64,000 nucleotides of DNA from Paguma larvata (lineage: Eukaryota > Chordata > Mammalia > Carnivora > Viverridae): positions 83,790,623 to 83,854,622 of the forward strand of contig CM057825.1 in assembly GCA_030068075.1 (NCBI GenBank), given 5' to 3'. The position numbers and the translations under genes are program-made. This document shows, in pieces, positions 1-11,127 of the stretch (position 1 is the first letter of the stretch; every line of letters starts with the position of its first letter). The notes below the pieces were generated by a model. The model was not told the origin of the DNA and ran no database searches. It saw nothing but the letters and a program-made list of their open reading frames with translations.

Positions 1-159
1 AGTCATTACTTAGACCTCTTTCCTGACTATATTCCTGTTGGATTCTTTGCCTCCTTAGCTGATTATGTCATGGGTGATTTATATCCCCCATTTTCAGTGG
101 CACCTAATTATTTTTAAGTGTTTGATAGTCTACCCATATCTTCTCTCACTGTTGAACTT

Positions 160-335
160 TCATTTGACCAAGTAGCTGTTGTATTTTCCCGTAGCACATT
201 CGTTCATTATCTGTCTTTCCTTCTAGACTGTGTGTACCCTGAGTGCTGAGGTTGAATCTGTGCTGTTCCTGGTGGGGTCTCAGCACTCAGTACAGTGCCT
301 GGCAGATAGCAGGTGATAAATAAATATCGATTAGT
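160..335 (+). mobile_element. L2 LINE 3' end
   Basis: Old, diverged copy of the LINE-2 3' terminus. The order of motifs is that of L2: a 'ttctagactgtgtgtaccc' stretch (family: tagaatgtaagctcc), then 'cagtacagtgcctggcagat' and the end 'ataaataaatatcgatt'. No coding sequence is left. The left edge is uncertain. Confidence 0.7.
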
Positions 336-2190
336 ATAAAATTCATCCTGACAGTAAGTCTGTTATTGGTATGGGAAACCAGTGTTCATAGAAATTTAGA
401 TTCATAGAAGAAGTTTAGACGTTTCATCTCCATGATTAGTACTACAGAGTTTATATATTTTACATTATGAGCATATCCATATAAAAATAGCTTGGCAGGG
501 CATTTATTTAAGACAAAAGGGTATATAATTTTTTAACATGCATTTTTAGGTGTAGCACATTTCAGTTTTTCTTGAGTTTGATTAATCTATATATAATATT
601 TCTTACACATTGAAGTTTTATGGCACTATAAAGAAGTGAGTTTAATGGTCCTCTTTTTATTCATTAGTAATTATATACTAAAGAGTAAATTCTCATTAAA
701 AGGCCCTTAAATGCCTACACATAAAAAAGAGAGACCTCTTTGATTTTGTTCTTCATACAATTGTAGTTATTGTTTTGAGGCAAGTCATCAAACTCTTTAG
801 TAGTCTAAACCTTTAATTTGGTTTCAGAACAGTAGTCAGTCATGTATTGAATACCCAAATTACCATGTCTTTAACAAGTAATGCAAACACTCTGTATTAA
901 AAAGGTAATGACCATAACTTTTTTTGTAGGATTTCTTGTGCTAATTTTTTAAAGAGGACTTTTGAACTAAATTTCCTGTGAAAGCCAGCATCTCATACTT
1001 TTAATGATAGTGGAGTATATGTGTATGTGTAGGGAGGAGGGGATGGTATTTTTTGTAGTGGTATTTTTAAGTGGACAGTTTACTAATTATGTTGAGGTAA
1101 CATTTTACAACTCTAAAAGGAAAATTTCAATTATCTGAATGAAATGAGGTACATGAAATTAATTCAGATAAATGGGGGAATCCTTAGTGTAAATGATGCA
1201 TGTCAAGAGACATGACCTCAATCTTGGTTTTTTGTTTTTTTTTTCCTGTATATATGTCAGCTGCTTTTACGTTACTAGGTTGTGATTCTTTTTGGAGATG
1301 AGAGGACGTAAAGTTTGCTCTGTAGTTTTTTGTTTTTTTCCTTTGCCACAAAGGGAATCTAGAATGTGGTATTCTATAAGAAGTATAATTGCTCATCTCT
1401 TGCCTGTGCTGCCCTGCCCTTAAAAGGTGGTATACCACAGCCTTCCATTTTGTCACCTTCCTGTCAAATGTCAAATGTGTATGTGGGATACACATACAGT
1501 TTGTTTGAAATTAAAGCCACTCCTCCGTCCAATCACAAGGTGTTTATGCTTCCTGAAAGTTGAGTTACAACAAGTTAAGATGGATTGAGCTGGGTAAACC
1601 TTAATTCCTTCCCTGTCCCCCTTAAGGTTTAATATTAAACAGTATCTTAGGAGGTAGGACCTTAAAATAGAAAAAAACACTGGGACATAGCCCCTGGCTT
1701 TTATGGATCCTTACTTGACATGAAAATTTTGCTGATTGATGAGAGTTTAGGAAAGCTTTAGGAAACTGATTTCTGCTTTTGTTTATTAAGTTTGCAGCAC
1801 TCTTGGGTTCCTGGTATCTGAAAGCTATTGTGTGAAGTGTAGATATCCTGTGTAGCTGTGATGACATTTTTCTCTAGGCATTTTTTGTTTTGTTTTTGAA
1901 CGGAGGTGGGGTTATCTTAGCTCTGGAGATGTGTGTAGAAATTTTGCTTCTCTTTTCAAAATTACCTGTTGACATTTTACCTAGAGCACCTGTGAACTTT
2001 TTTTTTTTTTCAGTCTTTATATTCAGCGTGTAGCAGCTTCCTTTTTGCCCTTAGGTCTTTGAGATACAAGATGATTCATATCTTGATTACCTTGGGTAAA
2101 GTGGATATGATATCAGCAAGCTCTGTATCCGACCTTGTGAACAATTCCTAGGTCAGTGCCTGAGACCTTCTTAAATATATGCAGGCCGTG
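336..2190. other. AT-rich DNA, nothing recognised
   Basis: About 1.85 kb of AT-rich sequence with several T tracts (near 1227, 1326 and 1999). Short open frames on both strands (for example 1184-1495 minus, 1622-1867 minus) look random and show no domain or splice pattern. I see no known repeat here; very old repeats could be missed by eye. Confidence 0.5.
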
Positions 2191-2194
2191 TGAT

Positions 2195-2370
2195 TGAAGA
2201 GCTTAGGCTTCAGGGTCAGTCCAAACTGATTTTGACCCTGTACCATTTAGGAACAGCGTATCTTTGGGGGAAGTTAGTTACTTTTCTGGGTTTCAATTTC
2301 CTCAGAATAATCTTATCTGTATTGATTTGTTGTCATATGCAGATAAGTGTTTAATAGCGTGAGTTAGTTC
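2195..2370 (+). mobile_element. MIR SINE fragment
   Basis: Diverged MIR-like copy: 'gggtcagtccaaactgat' followed by 'tttctgggtttcaatttcct' and 'cagaataatcttatctgt' follows the MIR core order (description of a mixed value, 'cctcagtttcctcatctgt'). Low similarity, so boundaries are rough. Confidence 0.5.
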
Positions 2371-2539
2371 ATTATCTACCTAGATCGTGGACTATTTTAA
2401 AAGGAAGTAGGTTTTGTTCTATTTGAAGACAGAAATAATCAAATTAGTAAAAAATCTTTCCAAATAGAGAGGTCTTGCTCAGTTGAACTTAAAACTATGT
2501 AAGACTCTTGCAACAATCGATCTATTTATATACACAGGG

Positions 2540-2690
2540 AGTACTGATATGTGACAGAGAGAGGTAGAATATGTAGCATACTTTTGGATTAAGACAGACT
2601 TAGATTTGTCTATAAGATGCTCTAGCACTTGGATAACCTTGGGCAGGGAACTGTACCTTCTTGACTCAGTTTTCATCTGTAAAATGGGTA
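2540..2690 (+). mobile_element. MIR SINE
   Basis: The core 'ataaccttgggcagg', then 'ctcagttttcatctgtaaaa' and 'tgggtaataaaagtg' matches the conserved centre of mammalian MIR. A separate small frame on the minus strand over this region (2479-2763) is incidental. Confidence 0.7.
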
Positions 2691-2794
2691 ATAAAAGTGT
2701 AAAGAATAATAAAGTGTGAAGAAGGATAATATGTTGTAAAGACTTCAGAGATGAAATATGCAAAATACTTAGTAATGTCTGAATCCATAAATAC

Positions 2795-2935
2795 TGATAG
2801 TTGTTATTATGACCTCAGATAAGTGACTTCCCTTCTCTCTACCTCAGGTTTCCTCATCTGTAGCATGAATATATCAGAGAACTAATAGAATTATTGTGAG
2901 GATTTAATGAGATAATACATGTAAGTGCTCGTTTC
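2795..2935 (+). mobile_element. MIR SINE
   Basis: Second MIR core close to the first: 'gacctcagataagtgacttc', 'cctcaggtttcctcatctgt', then 'attgtgaggatttaatgaga' and 'taatacatgtaagtgctc', in the order expected for MIR 3' half. Confidence 0.75.
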
Positions 2936-3561
2936 ATGTTAATTGGTATTACATTGTTTTTCCAACTGAGTTGGACCAGTTTTGAGTTAAAATGAAAGAA
3001 TTTTACAGATATTTAATTCTTATGTTGGGGGATATTTACTAATTATAGATTTGGGGATGGCAACTTATCATTTATAGCTTTCAGTGTTTCCATAAGACAA
3101 CAGTTCTTAAGGAACATAATCAACAGATTATGATGTGCAGACCCACGGGGGTTGCCGAGAGCCTTTTAGGGGGTCCGTGAAGTTAAAACTATTTTCATAG
3201 TAATACTGACTTTTTGCTGTTTTCATTGCTTTCACATTTGCCTTGCTGATACTAAAGCAATGGTGGGTAAAACTGTGGGCATCTTAGTAGATACTAAATG
3301 TCAGTGGCATCAAACTGTACTAGTAATCATTTTATTCTTTACTACCATGATTTCCCAGTAAACAAAACAAAACAGAAAAGCCAATTTCACTGAAGAATGT
3401 CCTTGATGAAGCAGTAAAAAAATTTTATTAAATCTTCACCACTGAGTACACTTTGTTTTAATATTCTTTGTGATGAGATAGGAAATACGCAAAAACCATT
3501 TCTGCTGCGTATCCAGAGTATGTTGGTTGACTCCAGGAAAACCCTTTTGTGATTTTTTTTT

Positions 3562-3634
3562 TAATAATAGTTTATTTTCAAATTGGTTTACATATAACAC
3601 CCAGTGTTCATCCCAACACGTGCCCTCTTTAATG
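3562..3634 (-). mobile_element. Very short L1 3' end insertion
   Basis: Extremely 5'-truncated carnivore L1 copy, only about 75 bp, in minus orientation: poly-T, 'aatagtttattttcaaattg', 'acacccagtgttcatccc', 'gtgccctctttaatg'. It is flanked by the duplication 'tgtgatttttttt' (left near 3548, right near 3635), and the hAT transposase reading resumes directly after it. A second copy of the same 3' UTR segment lies at 50445-50740. Confidence 0.85.
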
Positions 3635-4074
3635 TGTGATTTTTTTTGAGTTGCAAGCCGAATTAGTCCTATTTTGCTTGAAACATCATTTTTACTGGAA
3701 ATAATGACTACCAAACTATGAACATTTAGATTTAGATATTTGGCAGTCATTTTTTTGAAAATGAACAAAGTGAGCCTGTCACTTTGGGGAAAACAACTGG
3801 TAATATTTGTTGCCAATGATAAAATTTGAGCTTTCAAGTGAAAATTAAAATTTTGGAAAACTTGTATCACCCGCTGTGGCCTTGTCAGCTTCCCAGTACT
3901 TAAAGATTTTTCTGATGAGATGAGTGGTGATATTAATGAATCTGAGTTTTTGCTGTGGTATTAATTAATTATGTCAGTATTTGGGATATAAACATAATGC
4001 AAGGAGCTGGTATTTTCAAACTGATCAGTGTTACAAAATTATGGGTAAAAGACCCTTGTAAAAAGTAAGTAACA

Positions 4075-4275
4075 GGGATGTTTGGGTAGCTCAGTTGGTT
4101 TAGTGTCAAGACTCTTGATCTTGGCTCAGGTCATGTTGTCACTATTGGTGAGTTCCATCCCCACATCAGGCTCTCTCCGGTGCAGAGTCGGCTTGGGATT
4201 CTGTATCTCCCTTTCTCTCTGCCCCTCTTTCTCTCTCTCTCAAAAATAAATAAATAAGCATTAAAAAATAAAAAC
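4075..4275 (+). mobile_element. SINEC (tRNA-Lys) SINE
   Basis: Plus-strand carnivore SINE: diverged head 'ggtagctcagttggtttag', 'ctcaggtcatgttgtcac', CT-rich middle and 'caaaaataaataaataagc' tail. Flanked by the exact 8-bp duplication 'aagtaaca' (4067-4074 and 4276-4283). Inserted into the hAT relic. Confidence 0.93.
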
Positions 4276-4739
4276 AAGTAACATAATACGAAGAGTTTAT
4301 GTGATATTAGGTTCCATGTTATAGATAACCTTTAAACTCCATCTTGTCAAGTTTTGGTGTAGTATCAAAGAAGGAACATTCATAATTATTTGAAAAAGCA
4401 ATTAATATTAACATATACTTCCTTTTTTATTAAAATCAAAACAACACATCACAACAGATTGAATATGGAAGCAGATATGAGAATTCATCTTCTATTAAAT
4501 TAGACTTGAAAGAAATTTCTTTTTGCTCTTTTTAGGAAAGTATTTTTTCATAAAGTATGTGGTCATATTACATATACCATTAAAGTTTTAAAATGAATTA
4601 ATACGTAAACTTTTCTTATTTAATTTCTAGTGTGGTAAATATTGATAATTCTAGCTCACAGTAACACAAACTCTCGAGAGTTCTCAATTTTTGAGAATAC
4701 AAAGGAGTTCTGATACTAATAAGTTTGAGCTATTCCCTT

Positions 4740-6390
4740 AAGGGAAGGAGACTAGATTCATCAAATGATTAAAGCTGAAGTTTTAATCTTTCGATTGTTC
4801 CTTTGGAATATGGACGACATGCCTGTATTTTTCTGGATGTGAGGATATGTTGCTGGGTCTGGGTCATTCCCCAAGTGGGCAGAGGGTTCCCAGATGTGTT
4901 GTTGAAGAAGATTTTCCTTGTTTATTTACGATCGATGCTACCTATTTGGTTGCTACTCAGAATTGAGATGAGGTTAATGGTCATTTCAGTCAGCCTATTC
5001 ATTTTTGATACAAACTCTTTTGTTTGTGTTAGAGCTATTCCTGTAGTTTTCAGAATTGTTCATCATGGCAGTCTATTTCAAGGTTGTAGTGAAATTCACT
5101 TTGCTGAAAATAAACTGCCATTTTCTCTGATGTCTTTACATGAGATTAATCTGTCCTGCTATAAAGTCTTCCTGACTTTTCATGGCTATTTTCTAGTATA
5201 GTCCATCAACAACTTATTTGCGAGTAATTATTTGAACAGTATAATATGAATTACAGATGGGTTCTATGCCATTAATAGTATGGACATAGATTCATTGTGG
5301 ACTATTGACATGTTTCTTTGGGGAATTATATTCTTACTGGTAGAAGTCTAGCTAAAGACATTTTCATTGTAGTCAGACGTGGCAAGAAACCCTCCTTTTT
5401 TCCCTTACAGTAGAAATAGGTCTGCTAAAGCTTTGATAGAAGCAAGAGAGGCAGTCTCAGGCAGTGTTCAAGAAACACAGGTATTTTGAGGGCCCCAAGT
5501 GAGTAAAGGGTAATTGTTAGCACGCTCAGGTGCAGCAAATGTAGAAACTGTGGGCTAATTGGCAACGATGAAAGGAAAAAGGAGAAGGGATGTTCTGAAT
5601 GCTGCTTGGGAATGAGATATCCCCCTTTTTGGGGCAGTTGCTAAAGAATAAGAGATGCCTTAACATGGGTGATTCTAGGTTGGGGAAATCTATCTATATA
5701 GAGTTTTGTCTTGTTGAGCTCTTATGTTTGGTTATTATATGAACTGATCTCAAGAAACAGTGACAGTCCAGTTGGGAAGGTTGAACTCATGGAATTATAG
5801 GCTAGAGGTGTGAATGTAAAAATAAATCAGTGAACTCCAGGGGCATTCATGATCAGGAGGAGTCCAGGAGAATGCTGGAATATGCAGACTGTCCACAGGA
5901 GCCCCGAACAAATTCATGTTACAGAATGGTTGTTAGAGCGAGGGTAGAACTGGCTATCAGCCAGCTCAAATTTGTGATTGACTGCTATGACTCACAGCCT
6001 ACTGCCCTAGGATCTCTGGTGAGAAATAGAGAATTTTAAGACTGGTATCCAGTGCAGGAAGCCTATTAGGGAGAATGATTGAAATAATACAGGAATCCAG
6101 AGCCAGGAGAACTTAAGGATATAGGAGAGGCCAGTGTTGGAGAGGAATTTCATTTGAAGCCGAGCTCCTTGTCTTGTTCCTGTCCAAGGGCAATGTTGAC
6201 TCCTTGGATTGAGGCTAGGCTGAACCAGAATGGAAAGCAAAGTAACTGTAGCTGTCTGCACTGGAGTGGCAGGCTTGCCCAGAAATAATTGTTAAACAAA
6301 TTGATGAAAGTAAGGCAAGGGAACAATTGAACTCAGGTTCTTCATGCAACAGATACCAGGTGTCCTATTAACCTACCTACTTGATATCCT
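4740..6390. other. Unclassified DNA between hAT elements
   Basis: No repeat or gene recognised. The longest frame (4803-5201, plus, 132 codons) is rich in F, L and I, has no known motif, and has no obvious splice or promoter context, so it is probably chance. The part at about 5820-6260 is slightly more GC-rich with frames on both strands (5830-6039 plus; 6007-6261 minus) and might be an old LTR, but I cannot place it. Confidence 0.4.
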
Positions 6391-6396
6391 CTAGCT

Positions 6397-6740
6397 CAGA
6401 GTTGGCAGACTTTTTCTTTAAAGCACTGGAGAGTGAATGTATTCATCTTTATGGGTCATATAGTCTATGTTGCACCTACTTAAGTTTGCCATTGTAGCGT
6501 GAAAGCAGCCATAGAGAAGTACATAAATGAATGAGTAGCTTATGCTTCCAATAAAATCTTATGTAAGGAGACTGAAGTTTGTATTTCATATAATTTCACA
6601 TGTCACAAAATATTAATCTTCTTTAAAAAACTTTTTTTTTCAACCATTTAAAAATATAAAATCTGTTCTCAGATCATGGCTGTATAAGCATAGGTAGTAG
6701 GCTGAATTTTGGCCCGTGGGCTCTAGTTTGCTGACCCCTG
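6397..6740 (+). mobile_element. hAT-Charlie MITE
   Basis: Non-autonomous hAT element. The ends are near-inverted repeats: 'cagagttggcagac' at the left and 'gtttgctgacccctg' at the right. Interior blocks typical of this family are present: 'gggtcatatagtctatgttg', 'attgtagcgtgaaagcagcc', 'ttccaataaaatctta' and 'ttttggcccgtgggctc'. Flanks 'ctctagct' and 'ttgtagtc' look like a decayed 8-bp target duplication of the NTCTAGAN type. Confidence 0.85.
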
Positions 6741-6845
6741 TTGTAGTCTAATAAATTACTATCAGTTATAATGCTGAAAGCTTAGCATTACTGAAATAGA
6801 TATTCTCTAGGACAATGCTGTTGGTGACACTGTCTTGTTTTATAG

Positions 6846-6937
6846 GTGACACTGATGATAAAAATCCGTTCAAGAATTTAGATGTGACATCTGCAGCAGG
6901 TTCAGATCTCTCAGCTATAAGACAAACTGGATACTTG
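6846..6937 (+). CDS. Possible internal coding exon (weak)
   Basis: A 92-bp stretch bounded by an acceptor-like 'tgtcttgttttatag' and a donor-like 'ttg|gtaaag'. Read with the split codon at the left it encodes 30 residues without a stop (start DTDDKNPFKNLDV, end SAIRQTGYL), hydrophilic and protein-like. I do not recognise the protein, no partner exon is visible nearby, and such splice-site pairs arise by chance. The plus-strand frame stays open on into the following patch, to a stop at 7016-7018. Confidence 0.18.
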
Positions 6938-6954
6938 GTAAAGATTTTCATCTG

Positions 6955-7130
6955 TTGTGCGCAGAGCCAAGATCCGTTACTGCGATTGTCTGGGCGAGCA
7001 GCCTGCCGGGTCCAGTGATGCCCTAGTAGACAAAGAAGTTGAGAAAGAAGGATGGCATATTCTTTGGATGACTGGCAGAGTGTGACACCAATATGGCATC
7101 AAGCCCTACTGTGGTTCCAAGGACTTCATG
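6955..7130. other. CpG-containing unclassified patch
   Basis: This patch stands out from its AT-rich surroundings: 'ttgtgcgcagagcc', 'gatccgttactgcgattg', 'ctgggcgagcagcctgcc', 'gggtccagtgatgcc'. One plus-strand frame reads AKIRYCDCLGEQPAGSSDAL onward for nearly 40 codons; a minus-strand frame also reads well. It could be a fragment of a processed pseudogene or a conserved element. I cannot name a parent gene. Confidence 0.3.
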
Positions 7131-7139
7131 ATTAGATAA

Positions 7140-7985
7140 AAATTGATTTCTTTTTTGGTGGGGGGCGGTTGGGGGTAGTTGAAGTAATTTTGATCGTTAC
7201 TTGGGGAATGTGTAATGTATTATCATTTCATAATGAAACTTGGTAATTACCTTGATAATCCAACTATGAAGGTTCTGTTTATGGAACTTATGTAGTTATC
7301 ATCTTACAGTATTGGGTTCTTTTACTTTAAGGGAAATAAAATAAAGAAAAACATCCATTTAATCTAAAAAAAGTAACCTAAGAAGGCTAATTTAAAGACT
7401 ATCATTTTTACAAGGAAGATTTTGCTTTGGGACACTCTTGAAATTTTACTCTCCCCCAGCGTGCATAATATATGTTTCTGTTTGCAAAAAGCTGTTGTAC
7501 CCAGAACTTTCTAAGAAAATGTCCTTTTGTGTAGGCTTTTGAACTCAATAGGGGGAGAAAATCACACTTTACAATATTAGGGGTGTAGAACAGTTGAATT
7601 AAAAATTAATATCATTAGACCTATTAGCTAATTCATTTAAAATGATTTAGTGAACAGATGTGGATTGGAAATAACCTTGCATTTTCTAGAACCGTTGAAT
7701 CACAAGAAAACTGGAACATCAAAGTATGCTGTGAAACAAATCAATATTTTATTTTGTTAGAGCCCCTGCTCTTGGCATATATCTATTTATTCCAGTAGTA
7801 GAGGCTTTGAAAGCAGTGCAACAAATGAAGTGGGTGGATTCTCATGTTGAATTCCATATTTTTTTTCAGTGAATCTTCAACATTTTTTTTATCTTAGCAT
7901 TCAACAAAAACTCTGGTATCTCAGGATATAAAACATAGATTACATTTTGTATAGTTCATGCAGCTCATCTACAAACAGAAAAAAA
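7140..7985. other. AT-rich DNA, nothing recognised
   Basis: Unique-looking AT-rich sequence with a G-rich run near 7160-7178 ('tggtggggggcggttggggg'). No repeat, exon or RNA gene recognised. Confidence 0.5.
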
Positions 7986-7989
7986 TTCC

Positions 7990-8230
7990 CTCATGACTTA
8001 CCTTGAAAGCTGTTCAGGGCATATGCTATTCAGGGCATATACTGTTTTATTCAAGGCATACACTCTTCAGTTCGTCAGTGTGCTACTGCTCCTGCTGCAT
8101 GATTTTGGTCAGAGTGCAACCCAAGTAGCAGTCACCCTTCTGCGAAAAAGATCCGTGGTCGCCGAAGAGTCGAAGTCACACACATCTAATTTACAAGTCA
8201 GATTAGAGATCGGAATCATTCGATAGCTTT
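7990..8230 (+). other. Short degenerate triplication and CpG cluster
   Basis: Two unexplained signals lie side by side. At about 8012-8072 a 15-20 bp motif appears three times with changes: 'ttcagggcatatgct', 'ttcagggcatatact', 'ttcaaggcatacact'. At 8145-8226 CpGs cluster in otherwise AT-rich DNA: 'ctgcgaaaaagatccgtgg', 'tcgccgaagagtcgaag', 'gatcggaatcattcgatag'. One plus frame is open over both (7993-8226, 77 codons) but shows no domain. Confidence 0.35.
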
Positions 8231-9405
8231 ATGTGGAATTGATTTCATTTCATGGTTTTTAAAGCTATTTTTTCATTGAAGCAATTCCTATAACTGAAAG
8301 ACAGGTGTGTTGTAGCATTTGAATGCCTCGACCTTATGAATCTGGAATGAAAAGGATATTCTTATAGATGTTTAGATCCTGGAACTCCGAGATTTTGAAG
8401 TAAAATGCTCTTGTCATTCATTTACTGTGCCATAATTAAACTGCCCTGTGGATTTTATTTAGGTTATTGTCATTAATATTTAGAAAACTTGGCCGTTTTC
8501 GAATGATGAGGCACTTTCGGAAAGACCGTTGTATGTTTGTGTTTAAAGCAGCAAACAGCTTCTACCTTATAAATAAGATATAGTTAATAAAAGTTATGTG
8601 GTTTTAGCATTGATAACCCATTACAATCAGGAATTCCATTGTGATCTTTTGAAAACCTATTTGGGGGAGGAAACAATAACCAGAGCATTTTGTATGTTGC
8701 AATTTTTTTCAGGTCAAAAGATCCAACTATGTTTTTTCATTATAAAGTGAAATGATAAGGAATCTTTGCCTTTAGAAAAAAGATTATTGAAATTATTGAA
8801 CTCAAGATATTAGAATGCAAAATAATTATCTTAATTGCTAAAAATATAGGGGAAAAAAGCAAACAAATCCCACAAAGGTTAAGGCTTAAGGAGAGATAGT
8901 CAAGAGTGAAGTGGTTGTATGATATTCCCAGACAGAGTTTTTACTCAAAAAAGGAGAAAATTTGGTGAGAGAAATCACGAAAAGGGATTTCGAAATAGAT
9001 GTTACAGAAATACGGAAGTACACTCCTCCAAGATTGCTAGGAGGCAGAGAAAACTTTGGATAAGTGGGGGAAAGAGTGATCTTTAACATGATGTTGCATT
9101 CATATTTTGTAGTAGTTGAAAGTGACCACCTGTTTTAGGTCATGACCTCCCAATAAAGGACATGCCGATTAGTCTCATTCATTCTATGAATGCTGATGGA
9201 TGTTTCTGTAGGCTGAAATTATTCTTGTGGCCTTGTGACAGTGGGTAAACACTTTGGACTTGGATTTGGGTTTTAGAATCTGATTTAGACTATAAATTTG
9301 TTAAGATTATTACCAATATGTTTTCAGCATTCACTAAGAGATTATATTTTACATTAGCTGGCTATCCTTGACATCGTTCAGAAGTAAGATATCAGGTGTG
9401 ATTTA
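8231..9405. other. AT-rich DNA, nothing recognised
   Basis: No known repeat or convincing exon. A few isolated CpGs occur near 8490-8530 ('ggccgttttcgaatgatgag', 'actttcggaaagaccg'). The minus frame 8886-9089 (67 codons) has no recognisable feature. Confidence 0.45.
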
Positions 9406-9409
9406 AATC

Positions 9410-10010
9410 AAATTGAGTATAATTTATATACAAAAATAGTTATTTTAAAATGTATAGTTAATGAACTTTGACATGTATCTACCTATGTAGCTACTCCCTT
9501 CCCCCCCCCAAGTTTAGAACATTTTAATATCCTCCAAAACTTGCCTTATACCTTTTTCAGTCAGTTCTTTCTTCTCCTCGAAGATAATTTCTGTTTGGAT
9601 TTCTATGTTCCTTAGATTAGGGAAGCTTGTTCTTGAAGTTTACGTGGAGACATAGAGCGTGTACTGTTTTGTGTCTGGCTTCTTTTCCTCAATGTAGTGG
9701 TATTGAGATTTATCCTTATTGTTGTATGTATTAGTGGTTCATTCTTTTTTGGTATTGAGTAATGTTCTGTTTATCTGTTCTGTTAATAGATATTTGTTTT
9801 TTTTTTTCCTGATTTTTGGCTATTGTGAGTAAAGCTGCTATAAACAGGATTCTTGTATAATTCTTTTTGTGGACAATATGCTTTAATTTCTTTGGATTAA
9901 ATACCAAATAGTGGAATTGTTATGTTATAGGACTGGTATATGTTTTAATTTCAAAAGTGTATATATAATTTTATATGTATAACTTTTCCAAAGTCACGCC
10001 ATTCTCAGCA
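9410..10010 (-). mobile_element. Old L1 3' end
   Basis: Minus-strand L1 3' UTR of an old mammalian (L1M) type. Typical order: 'gtatagttaatgaactttga', a run of C, 'tctggcttcttttcctcaat', 'ttggctattgtgagtaaagc', 'tgctataaacaggattctt' and 'ttttgtggacaatatgc'. No coding frame left. Confidence 0.8.
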
Positions 10011-10014
10011 TGCA

Positions 10015-11089
10015 TTTTTAGTTCAAATCTATAGCTCTCTATACTTTATATTAGTTATGGATACTGGTTTGTACTAAATGATTTCTCTAACCAGAGATGT
10101 TTCAGGAGTATTCTTCATGTAATAATTGAAATCTGGTAAATAGTCTTATGATATATCTATTTTTTTTAAAAAATCATAAGTTATAGTATATCTAACATTA
10201 ACTTAAATAGAATATGTAATTGTCAACTTGGTTTTGTTGTATAGATTTTAAAATTTCATTTCTTTTGTAGGTAGCAGATGTTTGAATTTTAAATTGGGTG
10301 TTTTATGCAGTGGCGCTTCATTAAATGTAAATATAATTAAATGAGACATTTGACATACAAATAGTATACTAATCTACTAAGGTAACATTTGTATGACCAA
10401 ATGAGGAATCTCTTTTTTTCTTTTTTCTTGATGTTTTTAGTCAATAGCATCCCTTTTCTTCTTTGGCAAATCTTTATTTCACACTGAGTTGCTGAAAATG
10501 AAGGGTCCCTTATACTAGGTAAGCATTAGCTGTAATGTCGGGGAATCGCACCTTGGATAATAAGATGATAGCCAGGACTTGTTTGTTTCAGGATTTTAGC
10601 TAAAGCTTCAAAGCTGAAAATAAAAGTAAATATTCTTGCATTCTAAGGATGGATATGGGACTTAGTAAAGGAGAATAGCACTCCAGCACCCACTTCCCAT
10701 ATATAACAAATTAGAAAAGAGGGGAGTATTACAAGTGTCATTCAGATGAAGAATTGTTTGGTGGAGTTAGTTCTGTGACATTTCTGTCTTTCCCCTAAAG
10801 GACCTTCTGTTCGTAGCCCAGAACTTGGGTATGTCTGCCAGAGTGTAAATTGGTATTTAACATCTTGTCTGGATGTTTAATGACCACAGAATCTTGTGTC
10901 TTTTACTGCAGTGGCACCTTCCAGAGAATTCTTGAAGGAGAAATGATACATGTTTTCTAGAGTTTGGAGCATTCCTGAACATAGACTTCTTTCTAGAGGG
11001 GAGGAGGACCCAATGGGGTGACATTTTGATTGAGAGGGCAGTAATGGAAGGAGTTGACATTTGTCCATCTGGTGGAAAGAAAGCATGAT

Positions 11090-11090
<1 letters not shown>
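10015..11090. other. AT-rich DNA, nothing recognised
   Basis: No repeat family or gene recognised. The minus frames that cover 10857-11312 are long only because they read through the GT microsatellite at 11092 (a run of His-Thr). Confidence 0.5.

Positions 11091-11091
<1 letters not shown>

Positions 11092-11126
<35 letters not shown>
11092..11126. repeat. (GT)n microsatellite
   Basis: Uninterrupted GT dinucleotide tract of about 17 units, likely length-variable between individuals. Confidence 0.97.

Positions 11127-11127
<1 letters not shown>

Larger units (their letters stand above)
3085..4735 (+). mobile_element. hAT transposon relic with decayed transposase
   Basis: A long, inactive hAT-superfamily DNA transposon (Charlie/ZBED-SCAND3-like type). 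It opens with 'cagttcttaaggaac' and 'gggggtccgtgaagttaaaa' and closes with 'gagttctcaatttttgagaa' and 'aaggagttctgatactaat', the start and end seen in this family. The plus-strand transposase is full of stops and shifts, but family blocks can still be read: LDEAVK near 3405, TVSLSL-like and 'VFVANDKI'-type near 3800, 'FWKTCI' near 3850, FSDEM.GDINE near 3910, VEFW/V.FWCSIKE near 4350 and NRLNMEADMRI near 4455. It is interrupted by an L1 end (3562-3634) and a SINE (4075-4275). The open frame on the minus strand at 3436-3870 is antisense and not a gene. Confidence 0.75.

Noticed and set aside
3436..3870. 144-codon minus-strand frame
   Set aside because: Antisense to the hAT transposase relic and crosses an L1 insertion.
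4803..5201. 132-codon plus-strand open frame
   Set aside because: Hydrophobic, low-information composition, no known motif and no promoter or splice context. A frame of this length is expected by chance in 64 kb read in six frames.
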